Assembly (NCBI GenBank): GCA_013152695.1
Contig: JAADFV010000458.1
Span: forward strand, 1-16,478
Source: Chloroflexota bacterium
GTDB lineage: Bacteria; Chloroflexota; Anaerolineae; J102
Direction: 5' to 3'
DNA length: 16,478 nucleotides
The notes beneath the pieces are model-generated. The model was not told the DNA's origin. It made no database searches and saw only the letters and a list, made by a program, of their open reading frames with translations. Of this stretch, positions 1 through 6,874 are shown one piece after another. The position numbers and the translations under genes were made by a program. How positions within the stretch are numbered: position 1 is the stretch's first letter; every line of letters starts with the position of its first letter.

Positions 1-1646
1 AGGAGATGGTCGACGCGATCCTGGCTGTATTGGCCGTTATGGGCGCTTTGTCGCTGGCCTTGAGCGCGTTCCTCATCATCAACACGATGAATGCCATCAT
101 CGCCCAGCAAGTGTGGCAGATCGGCGTGATGAAAACCATCGGTGCGACAGGGGGTCAGGTATCAAGACTGTATTTGACAACAGCGCTGATTTACGGTGGT
201 CTGGCCCTGTTGCTGGCCGTCCCCCTGGGGATAGTTGTTGCTCACCTGGTGGCGGTTTGGCTATTGGGGATGTTCAATGTCGAGACCGTCCCCTTCCAGA
301 TCGCGCCGGCTGCTATCGGCATTCAAGTAGCGATGGGGCTGGCCGTCCCCCTGCTGGCGGCCCTGGTGCCCGTGTTAACCGGCGCCCGCACCACTGTGCA
401 TCAGGCCATCAGCACCCATGGCATTGGGACTGGATTTGGCCGCGGCCGGCTCGATCGCCTACTCGCTCGTATGCAGGGATCGCCACCTCTTCTGGCCCTC
501 AGCCTGCGCAATACCTTCCGCCACAAAGCGCGCCTCGCCCTGACGCTGGTCACACTCACCCTGAGCGGGATTATGTTCATCGTTGTTATGAGCGTGGGGG
601 GCTCATTCGACAACACGATGAGGATCATGTTCAAGGTTGGAGGGGATGTGTCTCTGGAGTTGGCACACCCGCAACGGGCCTCTCGCCTGATCGAGATCGC
701 CGAGCGCGTGCCCGGAGGCAGCAGAGTCGAGGTATGGAGCCGGCAGTCGGCGACGCTCTCAGCCGGGAGTGGCCCGCGAGAGCGAAGGAACGGCGAAAGG
801 TATCCGGTCTGGCTTGTGGGTGTACCCTCCGGTTCGACGATGTTCAATCCCCGCATCGTCGGCGGCCGTGGCCTGCGGGACGGTGACGAGCGGGCGGTGC
901 TGGTCAACCACCAGCTTGCCGCCAAGGATGGAAGCATGATCGGTGACGAGGTCACGCTGATGATTGACGGGGAAAAGTCGAGATGGACGGTGGTGGGATC
1001 GTACTTGAACATCGACACGCTCATCGACGAACTCTATGTCCCACTCGTCAGCCTGGCATCCGCGACCGGCACTTCGGGTCAGGGCACGACTGTTATGGTG
1101 CGCTCGCTGAGCGAGGAGATAGAGCCCCAACAGCAGTTAATCAAAGCGCTGAACGATGCCTTCGCGGCACAAGGCATCGAGGTGGATGACTCATGGAGTG
1201 CCAGCAAGCAATGGCAGGAGGCCCAGTCGGCCTTTGGTGCCCTTACCTATCTTTTGCTGACAATGGCGCTCCTGACCGCGGTCGTGGGCGGCATCGGCTT
1301 GATGAGCACGATTTCGATCAACGTGGTCGAGCGGGCGCGGGAGATCGGGATGATGCGGGCGATTGGCGCCACTTCTCTGAGCATTGTCAGCCTGTTCGTC
1401 AGCGAGGGGGTGCAGGTAGGGGTGATTTCGTGGCTCCTGGCTGTACCGCTCAGTTACCCAAGTGCCCGCCTCTTCAGCAATCTCATCGGCAAAATTATCC
1501 TGCAAATGCCCCTCGATTTCGTCTACTCTGTGGCCGGAATGATGCTCTGGCTGCTGATCGTGGTCACACTTTCGATGCTGGCAAGTATTTGGCCGGCCCT
1601 GAGCGCCTCGCAGGTCAGTGTGCGAGAAGCGCTGGCGTACGAATGA
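1..1646 (+). CDS. ABC transporter permease with two FtsX domains (C-terminal part, 5' end outside window)
   Basis: This is the membrane subunit of an FtsX/MacB/LolE-type ABC exporter, a class that works by mechanotransmission on lipoproteins, lipids or peptides rather than by ordinary import. The reading frame is open to the first base, so the ATG at 6 is probably internal and only the last ~546 residues are visible. Counting from that ATG, the first FtsX domain covers about residues 5-130 and carries the signature VGVMKTIGAT-like turn (IGVMKTIGAT). A second membrane entry follows at ~178-200, then an extracytoplasmic domain at ~200-400. The second FtsX domain is ~405-546, with EIGMMRAIGAT and a C-terminal VREALAYE. 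This two-half layout suggests a full protein of roughly 800 residues. The ATPase partner is not visible and may lie upstream. The stop overlaps a possible ATG (1643) of the next gene, so the two are probably co-transcribed. The family is certain; the substrate is unknown. Confidence 0.9.
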   Translation, partial: EMVDAILAVLAVMGALSLALSAFLIINTMNAIIAQQVWQIGVMKTIGATGGQVSRLYLTTALIYGGLALLLAVPLGIVVAHLVAVWLLGMFNVETVPFQIAPAAIGIQVAMGLAVPLLAALVPVLTGARTTVHQAISTHGIGTGFGRGRLDRLLARMQGSPPLLALSLRNTFRHKARLALTLVTLTLSGIMFIVVMSVGGSFDNTMRIMFKVGGDVSLELAHPQRASRLIEIAERVPGGSRVEVWSRQSATLSAGSGPRERRNGERYPVWLVGVPSGSTMFNPRIVGGRGLRDGDERAVLVNHQLAAKDGSMIGDEVTLMIDGEKSRWTVVGSYLNIDTLIDELYVPLVSLASATGTSGQGTTVMVRSLSEEIEPQQQLIKALNDAFAAQGIEVDDSWSASKQWQEAQSAFGALTYLLLTMALLTAVVGGIGLMSTISINVVERAREIGMMRAIGATSLSIVSLFVSEGVQVGVISWLLAVPLSYPSARLFSNLIGKIILQMPLDFVYSVAGMMLWLLIVVTLSMLASIWPALSASQVSVREALAYE

Positions 1647-1669
1647 GAATCAAAAAGGAGATAAACAAA

Positions 1670-2554
1670 ATGCGCTTTACAAGGAAAATCCAACGAAACA
1701 GCCACGCTAAGAAGGCTGTACTGGTCACCGGTTGCTCATCGGGTATTGGTCGCGCTATCGCAATCTATCTGGCGGCAAACAATTTCACGGTATTTGCAAC
1801 CGTCAGAAAGAGCAAAGATGTGGAGAATCTACGAGAACTGCGAAGACCTAACTTGATCCCAACCTACCCTCTCGATTTGACAAACTTGGACCATATCCAG
1901 GAGGCTCGGGAATTTGTAAAAGAGGAATTGAAACAGCGAGAGCTTGAAGGATTGTACGGGTTAGTCAATAACGCCGGGGGTGGAAGTATTGCCCCCATCG
2001 AACTGCTGGATTTGGACAGGTTTCACACGGAACTACAAGCCCGCGTCCTCGCACCGGTTGCCTTGTTGCAGTCTTTCTTACCGCTGATCCGCGAGGCCAA
2101 GGGACGCGTGCTCTGGATAGCCACTCCGGCGCTACTGCCGAGCCCTTATTTGACGGACATTCATGCCTGCGATTTTGCGGTCAATTTCATTGCCAGAACC
2201 CTTCAAATCGAACTCATGCCCTGGGACATCCCAAGCATTCTTATTCGTTGTGGGGGCATAAAAACCGCCTCTCCCGAGCGGACATATCGTACCTTGGCAG
2301 AAAATATGCAAAAATGGCCCCGGGAAAGATGTGAACTGTACGCGGGGGCGTTGGAAAAAGTCAGAAGAGAACTGAAGCAGTTCGATAAAAAACGAACCGA
2401 GCCCTCAGAGGTGGCCAAAGTCGTTTACAGGGCGCTTACCAGCCCAAAACCAAAAAGAAGATATCAGGTCGGTTACATGTCTCGCTTTGCCGCCCTTCTT
2501 GAACTGCTCCCTCAAACAACCATAGATTCCATTGTCGAACGAAAATATCGATAA
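1670..2554 (+). CDS. SDR-fold protein lacking the catalytic tetrad (probable pseudo-enzyme)
   Basis: This is a 294-residue Rossmann protein of the classical short-chain dehydrogenase/reductase family. The nucleotide-binding motif TGCSSGIG is at residues 20-27 and the structural NNAG motif at 100-103, and the C-terminal half resembles retinol-dehydrogenase-like SDRs. The catalytic residues are absent: aligned with ordinary SDRs, the active-site Asn is Arg125, the Ser is Ala151/Thr152, and the YxxxK position reads IxxxD (Ile164, Asp168 within DIHACDF). It therefore probably binds NAD(P) without performing hydride transfer, or has another role. The ATG at 1670 is chosen because AGGAG lies at 1656-1660. 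An alternative ATG at 1643 overlaps the permease stop (ATGA) and would add nine residues. The same frame stays open back to 1193, but that part is antiparallel-free shadow of the permease. It probably forms an operon with the permease. Function unknown. Confidence 0.85.
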   Translation: MRFTRKIQRNSHAKKAVLVTGCSSGIGRAIAIYLAANNFTVFATVRKSKDVENLRELRRPNLIPTYPLDLTNLDHIQEAREFVKEELKQRELEGLYGLVNNAGGGSIAPIELLDLDRFHTELQARVLAPVALLQSFLPLIREAKGRVLWIATPALLPSPYLTDIHACDFAVNFIARTLQIELMPWDIPSILIRCGGIKTASPERTYRTLAENMQKWPRERCELYAGALEKVRRELKQFDKKRTEPSEVAKVVYRALTSPKPKRRYQVGYMSRFAALLELLPQTTIDSIVERKYR

Positions 2555-2579
2555 GGGCGGAGGTTGGGGGTCGGGAATC

Positions 2580-2616
2580 ATGGGGCTGAAGGGGTTCGTC
2601 TCGGCCCCCATTTCTT
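2580..2616 (+). terminator. Probable intrinsic terminator after the permease-SDR operon
   Basis: ATGGGG (2580-2585) pairs with CCCCAT (2606-2611), with a bulged C and further C-G/T-G pairs inside, followed by TTCTT. It lies 25 bases after the SDR stop and before a new promoter. The T-tract is short, so the efficiency is uncertain. Confidence 0.5.
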
Positions 2617-2628
2617 AGAGGATAGGGG

Positions 2629-2657
2629 TTGATGAAAAGCTGCATCGGTGCTATTAT
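2629..2657 (+). promoter_or_regulatory. Sigma70-like promoter for nhaA
   Basis: The -35 is TTGATG (2629-2634) and the -10 is TATTAT (2652-2657), with a spacer of exactly 17 bases. Transcription would begin near 2664. That gives a leader of about 170 bases before nhaA, in which no convincing riboswitch or strong Shine-Dalgarno was seen. Confidence 0.5.
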
Positions 2658-2835
2658 CGTAACTACATGAGCATCCAGTTACAAACATCGCCAAACGACA
2701 TTTACCGAGCATCTTCCTCCATCCAGACAACAATAAATTTGGGCAATAAGACCGTACACCTCGTCTCTCACACTCGTCTTCACTTTAGTCTTCCCCAAAA
2801 GAGCTAGACCTAACAGTGTAAATGGATGATATGTC

Positions 2836-4041
2836 ATGAGAAGCACTTCAAGAAGTCCTGTTCAAAAAGTACGTGAGTTTCTTAAACTCGAATCAGCAGG
2901 CGGTCTTCTGCTGATCGGAGCAATGCTTGTCGCCTTGCTTCTAGAGAATTCACCGCTGTCACCTTTGTATAACCAATTGTTGGGGCTGCCTGTTGGTGTG
3001 CGGGTGGGCGGATTGAGTATCGATAAACCTCTCTTGCTGTGGATTAATGATGGCTTGATGGCTATCTTTTTCTTGCTGGTAGGTTTAGAAGTCAAGCGTG
3101 AGATGAGAGAAGGGCAACTTTCAAATCTATCACAAATTGCTTTACCAGGTATCGCTGCTGTCGGGGGGATGGCCATCCCTGCCTTGATTTATGTGTGGTT
3201 TAACAGGGGGGATGCCATCGCTCTTAATGGCTGGGCTATTCCTGCTGCAACGGACATTGCTTTTGCCTTGGGGATATTGTCACTGCTTGGAGATCGGGTG
3301 CGTTTGTCATTGAAGATGCTTCTTATGACCGTGGCGATCATGGACGATCTGGGAGCCATTGTTATCATTGCGCTCTTCTATTCGACCAATATTTCGCTTC
3401 TCTCCCTCATTTTAGCGGGCATAATGTTGCTCATCCTCTTTGCTCTCAACCGTTTCGGCGTGACCCAACTTACGCCATACGTTTTGGCCGGCATCGTGCT
3501 GTGGATTTTTGTCCTGAAATCGGGTGTGCATGCCACATTGGCCGGGGTTGCCGTCGCTTTCGCCATTCCTATCGCACCTAAAGTAAAAGGTGGGCCCTCA
3601 CCCCTTTACTTTTTGGAACGCTCCCTTCATCCCTGGGTGGCTTTTGGTATTATGCCCCTCTTTGCCTTCGCTAATGCCGGCGTATCCTTGAAGGGGGTTT
3701 CTTTGCCTGTATTGCTGCAGCCGGTTCCCCTTGGGATTATTCTTGGCCTTGTTCTGGGCAAACAACTTGGTGTTTTTGGGTTTATCTGGTTAGGAGTGAA
3801 GTTAGGAATCACGAAACTGCCAGAAAACATTGATTGGTTCGAGCTTTATGGCATGGCTATTCTCTGTGGCATTGGCTTCACCATGAGCCTGTTTATCGCC
3901 TCTTTGGCCTTTAAGGTCGACGCTGCAGATTATATCGTTGCCGAACGCCTGGCGATTCTCCTTGCTTCCCTATTTTCTGCTGTCGTTGGATACTTTGTTT
4001 TGCGTTATGCTTTTGCTCGGAAAAAAGTTGTTCACAGTTAA
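2836..4041 (+). CDS. nhaA: Na+/H+ antiporter NhaA
   Basis: This is an inner-membrane secondary antiporter that exchanges Na+ (or Li+) for protons in pH and salt homeostasis. It has 401 residues, the normal family length (E. coli NhaA is 388), and is hydrophobic throughout with about 12 helices. The key transport residues are present. The adjacent aspartates are D170-D171 in VAIMDDLGAIV, equivalent to E. coli D163/D164. The conserved Asp in AATDIAFALG is D140, equivalent to D133, and the lysine in LGKQLGVF is K309, equivalent to K300. The C-terminal signature CGIGFTMSLFIASLAF is also intact, so it should be functional. The ATG at 2836 is used because the protein then begins with the usual basic amphipathic N-terminus, although no strong ribosome-binding site precedes it. 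It is a single-gene unit: its own promoter lies at 2629-2657, and it converges on the 4146-4637 gene across a terminator. Confidence 0.97.
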   Translation: MRSTSRSPVQKVREFLKLESAGGLLLIGAMLVALLLENSPLSPLYNQLLGLPVGVRVGGLSIDKPLLLWINDGLMAIFFLLVGLEVKREMREGQLSNLSQIALPGIAAVGGMAIPALIYVWFNRGDAIALNGWAIPAATDIAFALGILSLLGDRVRLSLKMLLMTVAIMDDLGAIVIIALFYSTNISLLSLILAGIMLLILFALNRFGVTQLTPYVLAGIVLWIFVLKSGVHATLAGVAVAFAIPIAPKVKGGPSPLYFLERSLHPWVAFGIMPLFAFANAGVSLKGVSLPVLLQPVPLGIILGLVLGKQLGVFGFIWLGVKLGITKLPENIDWFELYGMAILCGIGFTMSLFIASLAFKVDAADYIVAERLAILLASLFSAVVGYFVLRYAFARKKVVHS

Positions 4042-4092
4042 ACTATTGCTGCACAGAGAAAGAATACTGGGGCGGGTCTGAGAAGAAAAGAA

Positions 4093-4118
4093 AAAGGCCA
4101 ACGTCATTGTTGGCCTTT
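4093..4118. terminator. Bidirectional intrinsic terminator between convergent genes
   Basis: AAAGGCCAAC (4093-4102), a six-base loop and GTTGGCCTTT (4109-4118) form a perfect 10-bp stem. On the + strand it ends in TTT and serves nhaA. On the - strand the stem is followed by a T-rich run (the complement of the A-rich 4081-4095), serving the membrane-protein operon that ends at 4146. Confidence 0.8.
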
Positions 4119-4145
4119 GTTGTGCACTGCGGTGGCTTGGTTCGA

Positions 4146-4637
4146 CTATGCAGGGGGTAGGGATGCCAGAGCCGCAGTGAACCCACTAAGGAGGAGGACG
4201 ATAGTCCCAAGAATGATGTTTGTTATCAGCAATTTGGCCTTGAGATTTTCCTGAGATGGTGTTGGCGGGCCATTTTTAGTACCAAGCACCAGACGCCGGT
4301 AGAGGGAGATGGCGATCATAACGATAATCAGGATGTGTTTGAGAGAGAGGATAGTTGAGAATGTGTTGCCGAAGTGGAACAAACCCTGAAAAGCGGGGTC
4401 GTGCTTGGCCTGAAGCAGGCCCGTTACGATCAGCCCGACAATACTCACATAAACCAGCACACTCAGGCGTTTTTGGATGGTGTCCATCAGTCTCTTGAGT
4501 TGCGGGCCTTTTCCCAGTACATCCTTGGCCGCGGGCAGCACGGTGATGCCTAAGGTAAACATCCCGCCAATCCAAACGACGGTAAAGAGGTCATGCAAAA
4601 AAATAATAATCGCATAAACAATAGGGTTAGCAAACAT
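4146..4637 (-). CDS. CopD-like four-helix membrane protein
   Basis: This is a 163-residue protein with four predicted membrane helices (about 5-30, 58-75, 92-113 and 134-158). Its pattern resembles the CopD/copper-resistance D domain and related haem- or metal-handling membrane proteins. TM1 carries H15 in FLHDLFTVVWIGG, and TM3 carries H101 in SLKHILIIVMI. Two more histidines (H79, H88) lie in or near the TM2-TM3 loop. Intramembrane histidines are what suggests metal or haem binding; this is inference and no biochemical assignment is possible. A clear Shine-Dalgarno (AAGGAG, - strand, about nine bases upstream) supports the start. It is the second gene of a - strand operon led by the 4750-5148 gene, 112 bases away, under the promoter/operator at 5303-5347. 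It ends at the bidirectional terminator at 4093-4118. Other possible assignments are an uncharacterised DUF with the same topology or a HemJ-like protein. Confidence 0.7.
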   Translation of the reverse strand: MFANPIVYAIIIFLHDLFTVVWIGGMFTLGITVLPAAKDVLGKGPQLKRLMDTIQKRLSVLVYVSIVGLIVTGLLQAKHDPAFQGLFHFGNTFSTILSLKHILIIVMIAISLYRRLVLGTKNGPPTPSQENLKAKLLITNIILGTIVLLLSGFTAALASLPPA

Positions 4638-4749
4638 GATTGATTCTCCTTTTTTGATCTTTGTGAACAGATATGCACACGGTTTTTTATTTTAGAGGCC
4701 TTTCCGGAGCCTCCTCAGCAGCAGCGGGCCTCCGGGAAAATACAAAGCT

Positions 4750-5148
4750 TTAAGGAATTGCCGATATTATGTGTTCCTCCCTTCTGTTTTTTACTCTTTC
4801 GATGAACAACAGAGCTAGAATAATCACCCAGGCTACCAGGCGAACCGTCATGGCCCGAATGCTATCGGGGGCAACTACAGAACGATAGGCTGTTTGCAGA
4901 ATCACCATGACCGTACCGTGGAGGACAAATGTGGCGATAGCAGCGGCGAAGGCATAGCGTGAGTTTTTCCAGATCAGGAGTGCTGTCAGAAAGACCGTCA
5001 ACAGGCCCATGATGAAGTTGTAGATGGGTAGCCAGTCGATGACGTAGTAATCTTGGACTTTTCCCAGGAGAACTACCTGTCCACCGGCAAAAACAGCCAT
5101 TGCCCCGATGATGACGGCAAGAATGGCAGCAATTTTCGAAAGTTTCAT
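4750..5148 (-). CDS. Small four-helix membrane protein, function unknown
   Basis: This is a 132-residue protein with four predicted membrane helices (about 5-28, 39-60, 64-86 and 98-117) and a charged C-terminus (ERVKNRREEH). I do not recognise the family. Visible features are a Gly-rich end to TM1 (AGGQVVLLGK), a Tyr/Trp-rich loop (QDYYVIDWLPIYNF) and one His in TM3 (H77). The ATG at 5148 is preferred over the longer frame beginning at 5184. AAGGA lies just upstream of it, and the protein then begins MKLSKIAAIL, a normal start for an inserted first helix; the extra twelve residues are polar. It is the first gene of the operon with the CopD-like protein, behind a promoter with a repressor-like inverted repeat and a leader of about 165 bases. 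The pairing suggests a stress- or ligand-induced membrane function. Confidence 0.65.
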   Translation of the reverse strand: MKLSKIAAILAVIIGAMAVFAGGQVVLLGKVQDYYVIDWLPIYNFIMGLLTVFLTALLIWKNSRYAFAAAIATFVLHGTVMVILQTAYRSVVAPDSIRAMTVRLVAWVIILALLFIERVKNRREEHIISAIP

Positions 5149-5229
5149 TTTGTATTCCTTGGTAAGGGGATGAACCGTGCGCAAAGCGCACGCCGATAAG
5201 GATGATAATAATCAGTGCACAGACCATGT

Positions 5230-5265
5230 GTAGCCCGGAAAACCTGTAAACCGGAAAACCGGGAT
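5230..5265. repeat. Palindromic repeat, copy 1 (GTAGCCCGGAA-led)
   Basis: The copy starts with GTAGCCCGGAA (5230-5240) and continues with AACC/GTAAACC/GGAAAACCGGG modules. The same lead sequence and modules recur at 5458. This copy falls in the 5' leader of the small membrane-protein operon. Confidence 0.5.
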
Positions 5266-5302
5266 GGAGTAAGGTTCTCCGCAGACGGTATCATTATATT
5301 GA

Positions 5303-5347
5303 TTAGTTTGTCTAACTAAATATATCATAGCCCAAAAATAATGTCAA
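5303..5347 (-). promoter_or_regulatory. Strong promoter with overlapping operator for the small membrane-protein operon
   Basis: On the - strand a consensus -35, TTGACA (complement of 5342-5347), a 17-base spacer and a -10, TATATT (complement of 5319-5324), form a near-ideal sigma70 promoter. Transcription would start near 5312. Exactly there sits the inverted repeat TTAGTT-N5-AACTAA (5303-5319), the geometry expected for a dimeric repressor of the MarR or TetR kind. No regulator gene lies in the window. A second TATAAT (complement of 5293-5298) lies downstream but has no matching -35. Confidence 0.7.
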
Positions 5348-5393
5348 AACCCTTCTCCCCTTTGACACTGTATCAATTTAGTCGGCGCGGAGC

Positions 5394-5427
5394 AAGTGCG
5401 TCGCACCTGCCGAGGTGCGACGCACTT
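5394..5427. repeat. Perfect 15-bp inverted repeat with GCCG loop
   Basis: AAGTGCGTCGCACCT (5394-5408), the loop GCCG, and AGGTGCGACGCACTT (5413-5427) match without mismatch. There is no T-tract on the + strand, so it is more REP-like or protein-binding than a classical terminator. Each arm also contains a shorter internal palindrome (GTGCGTCGCAC). Confidence 0.75.
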
Positions 5428-5457
5428 TAATCAGCGAAATTTCCATACACCACCGAT

Positions 5458-5534
5458 GTAGCCCGGAAGACTAGAAAACCAGGAAATCCGTAAACCAGGG
5501 CGCCAAGCCCCGGTTTTCTGGTTTACCGGTTTAC
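5458..5534. repeat. Palindromic repeat, copy 2 (GTAGCCCGGAA-led)
   Basis: This copy opens with GTAGCCCGGAA (5458-5468), identical to copy 1. GTAAACCAG (5490-5498) pairs with CTGGTTTAC (5518-5526), and AGAAAACC (5473-5480) pairs with GGTTTTCT (5512-5519). The two pairings compete for the same 3' bases. It ends with CCGGTTTAC (5526-5534). Confidence 0.55.
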
Positions 5535-5731
5535 AAAAGGAGCCGCCTCCCTTTTTCCTTTTTCCCTTGTCACCTTGTTCCTTTTTTCAGATCAGTGTCA
5601 TTCCTTCGATCTGCGTCACCAGCGTTCCATTGTCGAAACAGCGCAACAGAGAGCGTATTCAGCGAAAACGGAGGAAAAATGAGTGAGCCTTTGCAGTATG
5701 CTTGCAACTGAGGCAGGAAGACTTTTTCCCT
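5535..5731. other. Non-coding remainder of the 5149-5731 gap
   Basis: Apart from the promoter/operator, hairpin and repeats listed separately, nothing convincing is seen here. A pyrimidine-rich stretch lies at ~5547-5590. A ten-codon ORF with a good Shine-Dalgarno (ATG 5679, stop 5709-5711) is too short to call. No clear terminator for the kinase gene ending at 5732 was found. Confidence 0.4.
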
Positions 5732-6874
5732 TTACATGACGGCCAGCGGATACACAATCGACTGGCGGAAGCCGGTCTGCACTCGAATATAGCCCTGAAA
5801 CAGGGCGTCTACGGCAGGATCGCCGCTATCGATGAGGAGAGGGCGGCCTTTCAGACCATGTATTTTTGCCGGCGTTGCCACGACAATCAAATGTTCCTTG
5901 CCCGCCTTTCGCAACACCACCGGGCTGATTTGCTGGTTTCCTCGTCCGAAAAGAAAACCTTGGCCTCCGATCGGCGTGACAATCACGGCGAGTGGCGTAT
6001 CCGGCGTGATGAGGGCTTCCAGTTTGGGGGCACTCACATCTGTTGCCACCAGGCGCCCATTTTTCACCACGTCCACACCTAACAGTGTCTTGGGCAACCC
6101 CAAGGCACGGAAAATAGCTCGCGTCGTCGTGCCCGGCCCCACCACGTACAAGCGCTCCTCCTCCATCTGTGCCACCACTGCCGCCGCTATCTCTGCCTGA
6201 GCTGCCCTTTCGCTGTGCGAGCTAGCCGCTTTTGCGCCCTGGAGCAGGCGGCGGCCCTGCGGTACAAGCAGATAGCCGTAGAGCCGGGCAGAAACTACCC
6301 CCTGCCGAAAAGCATCTTCGTCGATATCCATCACCTCGGCCAGACATAACTCACGCGTCTTTCCTTCCAGAAATTGGCGCGCCAGTTGTCCTGCCGCCTT
6401 GGGTGTGGTGGCATACACGGCTGAATGCATTTTTACGCCGGCGGGAACACCCACTGTGGCCAGACTTTCGCCGACTACTCGTTGGATATCTCGCGCTGTA
6501 CCATCCCCACCGACGAAAAGTAAGAGACGCACCCCTTCTGCTTGCATGATGCGGGCCGCCCGTTCTGTGTCCGCGGCGGTGGTGCGGCCACTCTCGATTT
6601 GACCGATCACACGGTACTCGAGGCCAACAACTCGCGCTGCATTTTCGCCCATTTCCGCGGGGAAGGTCAATAAACGTAGGGAATCGCGGAGAGGAAGGAG
6701 CTCCTGCAGGGCTAGAATTGCTCGTGTCTCGGCCTGTGGTTTGGCGCCCAGCGCCCTCGCCCGCAGTTGTACATCGACACCGTCACTGCCCTTCAGACCC
6801 ACGCGCCCTCCTAGCCCGGCCATAGGGTTGACAATGAGGCCGATTTGGGTGGGTTTTAGGGTGTGCGCGGCCAT
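5732..6874 (-). CDS. Putative ATP/polyphosphate-dependent NAD kinase family protein (COG3199/AcoX-like)
   Basis: This 380-residue protein belongs to the NAD-kinase/diacylglycerol-kinase superfamily, in the longer COG3199/AcoX-like branch. The diagnostic phosphate-binding motif GGDGT is at residues 122-126. An N-terminal IVNPMAGLGGRVGLKGSDG-type segment (14-32) is typical of this branch. Later blocks are GVKMHS (146-151), GPGTTTR (246-252) and a Gly-rich GGQGFLFGRGNQQISP (303-318). Classical NAD kinases phosphorylate NAD to NADP in the cytosol; for this branch the substrate is a prediction. The start (ATG at 6874) lies 19 bases inside the end of the GcvPB-like gene, so the two are translationally linked, and it is the last gene of the cluster. 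The consistent overlap suggests it serves the PLP enzyme's pathway, for example cofactor supply or phosphorylation of a product; this is inference. Confidence 0.85.
   Translation of the reverse strand: MAAHTLKPTQIGLIVNPMAGLGGRVGLKGSDGVDVQLRARALGAKPQAETRAILALQELLPLRDSLRLLTFPAEMGENAARVVGLEYRVIGQIESGRTTAADTERAARIMQAEGVRLLLFVGGDGTARDIQRVVGESLATVGVPAGVKMHSAVYATTPKAAGQLARQFLEGKTRELCLAEVMDIDEDAFRQGVVSARLYGYLLVPQGRRLLQGAKAASSHSERAAQAEIAAAVVAQMEEERLYVVGPGTTTRAIFRALGLPKTLLGVDVVKNGRLVATDVSAPKLEALITPDTPLAVIVTPIGGQGFLFGRGNQQISPVVLRKAGKEHLIVVATPAKIHGLKGRPLLIDSGDPAVDALFQGYIRVQTGFRQSIVYPLAVM

Noticed and set aside
1193..1669. Long upstream extension of the SDR reading frame
   Set aside because: It lies entirely over the conserved second FtsX domain of the permease in another frame, has low-complexity shadow composition, and the SDR family begins near 1670 with a good ribosome-binding site.
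4680..4749. Possible terminator between the two small membrane-protein genes
   Set aside because: Alternative short pairings exist (CCGGAG/CTCCGG, GAGGCC/GGCCTC), but loops are long and no single stable stem with a T-tract stands out.
5430..5540. CRISPR-like repeats
   Set aside because: There are only two diverged copies of modular palindromes, with no regular spacer length and no cas genes.
5679..5711. Ten-codon ORF with a good Shine-Dalgarno
   Set aside because: It is too short to separate from chance and has no promoter or conserved partner in view.
5702..6082. 126-codon + strand frame, and nearby + frames up to 6602
   Set aside because: They are antisense to the kinase-like gene and have no ribosome-binding site or recognisable domain.
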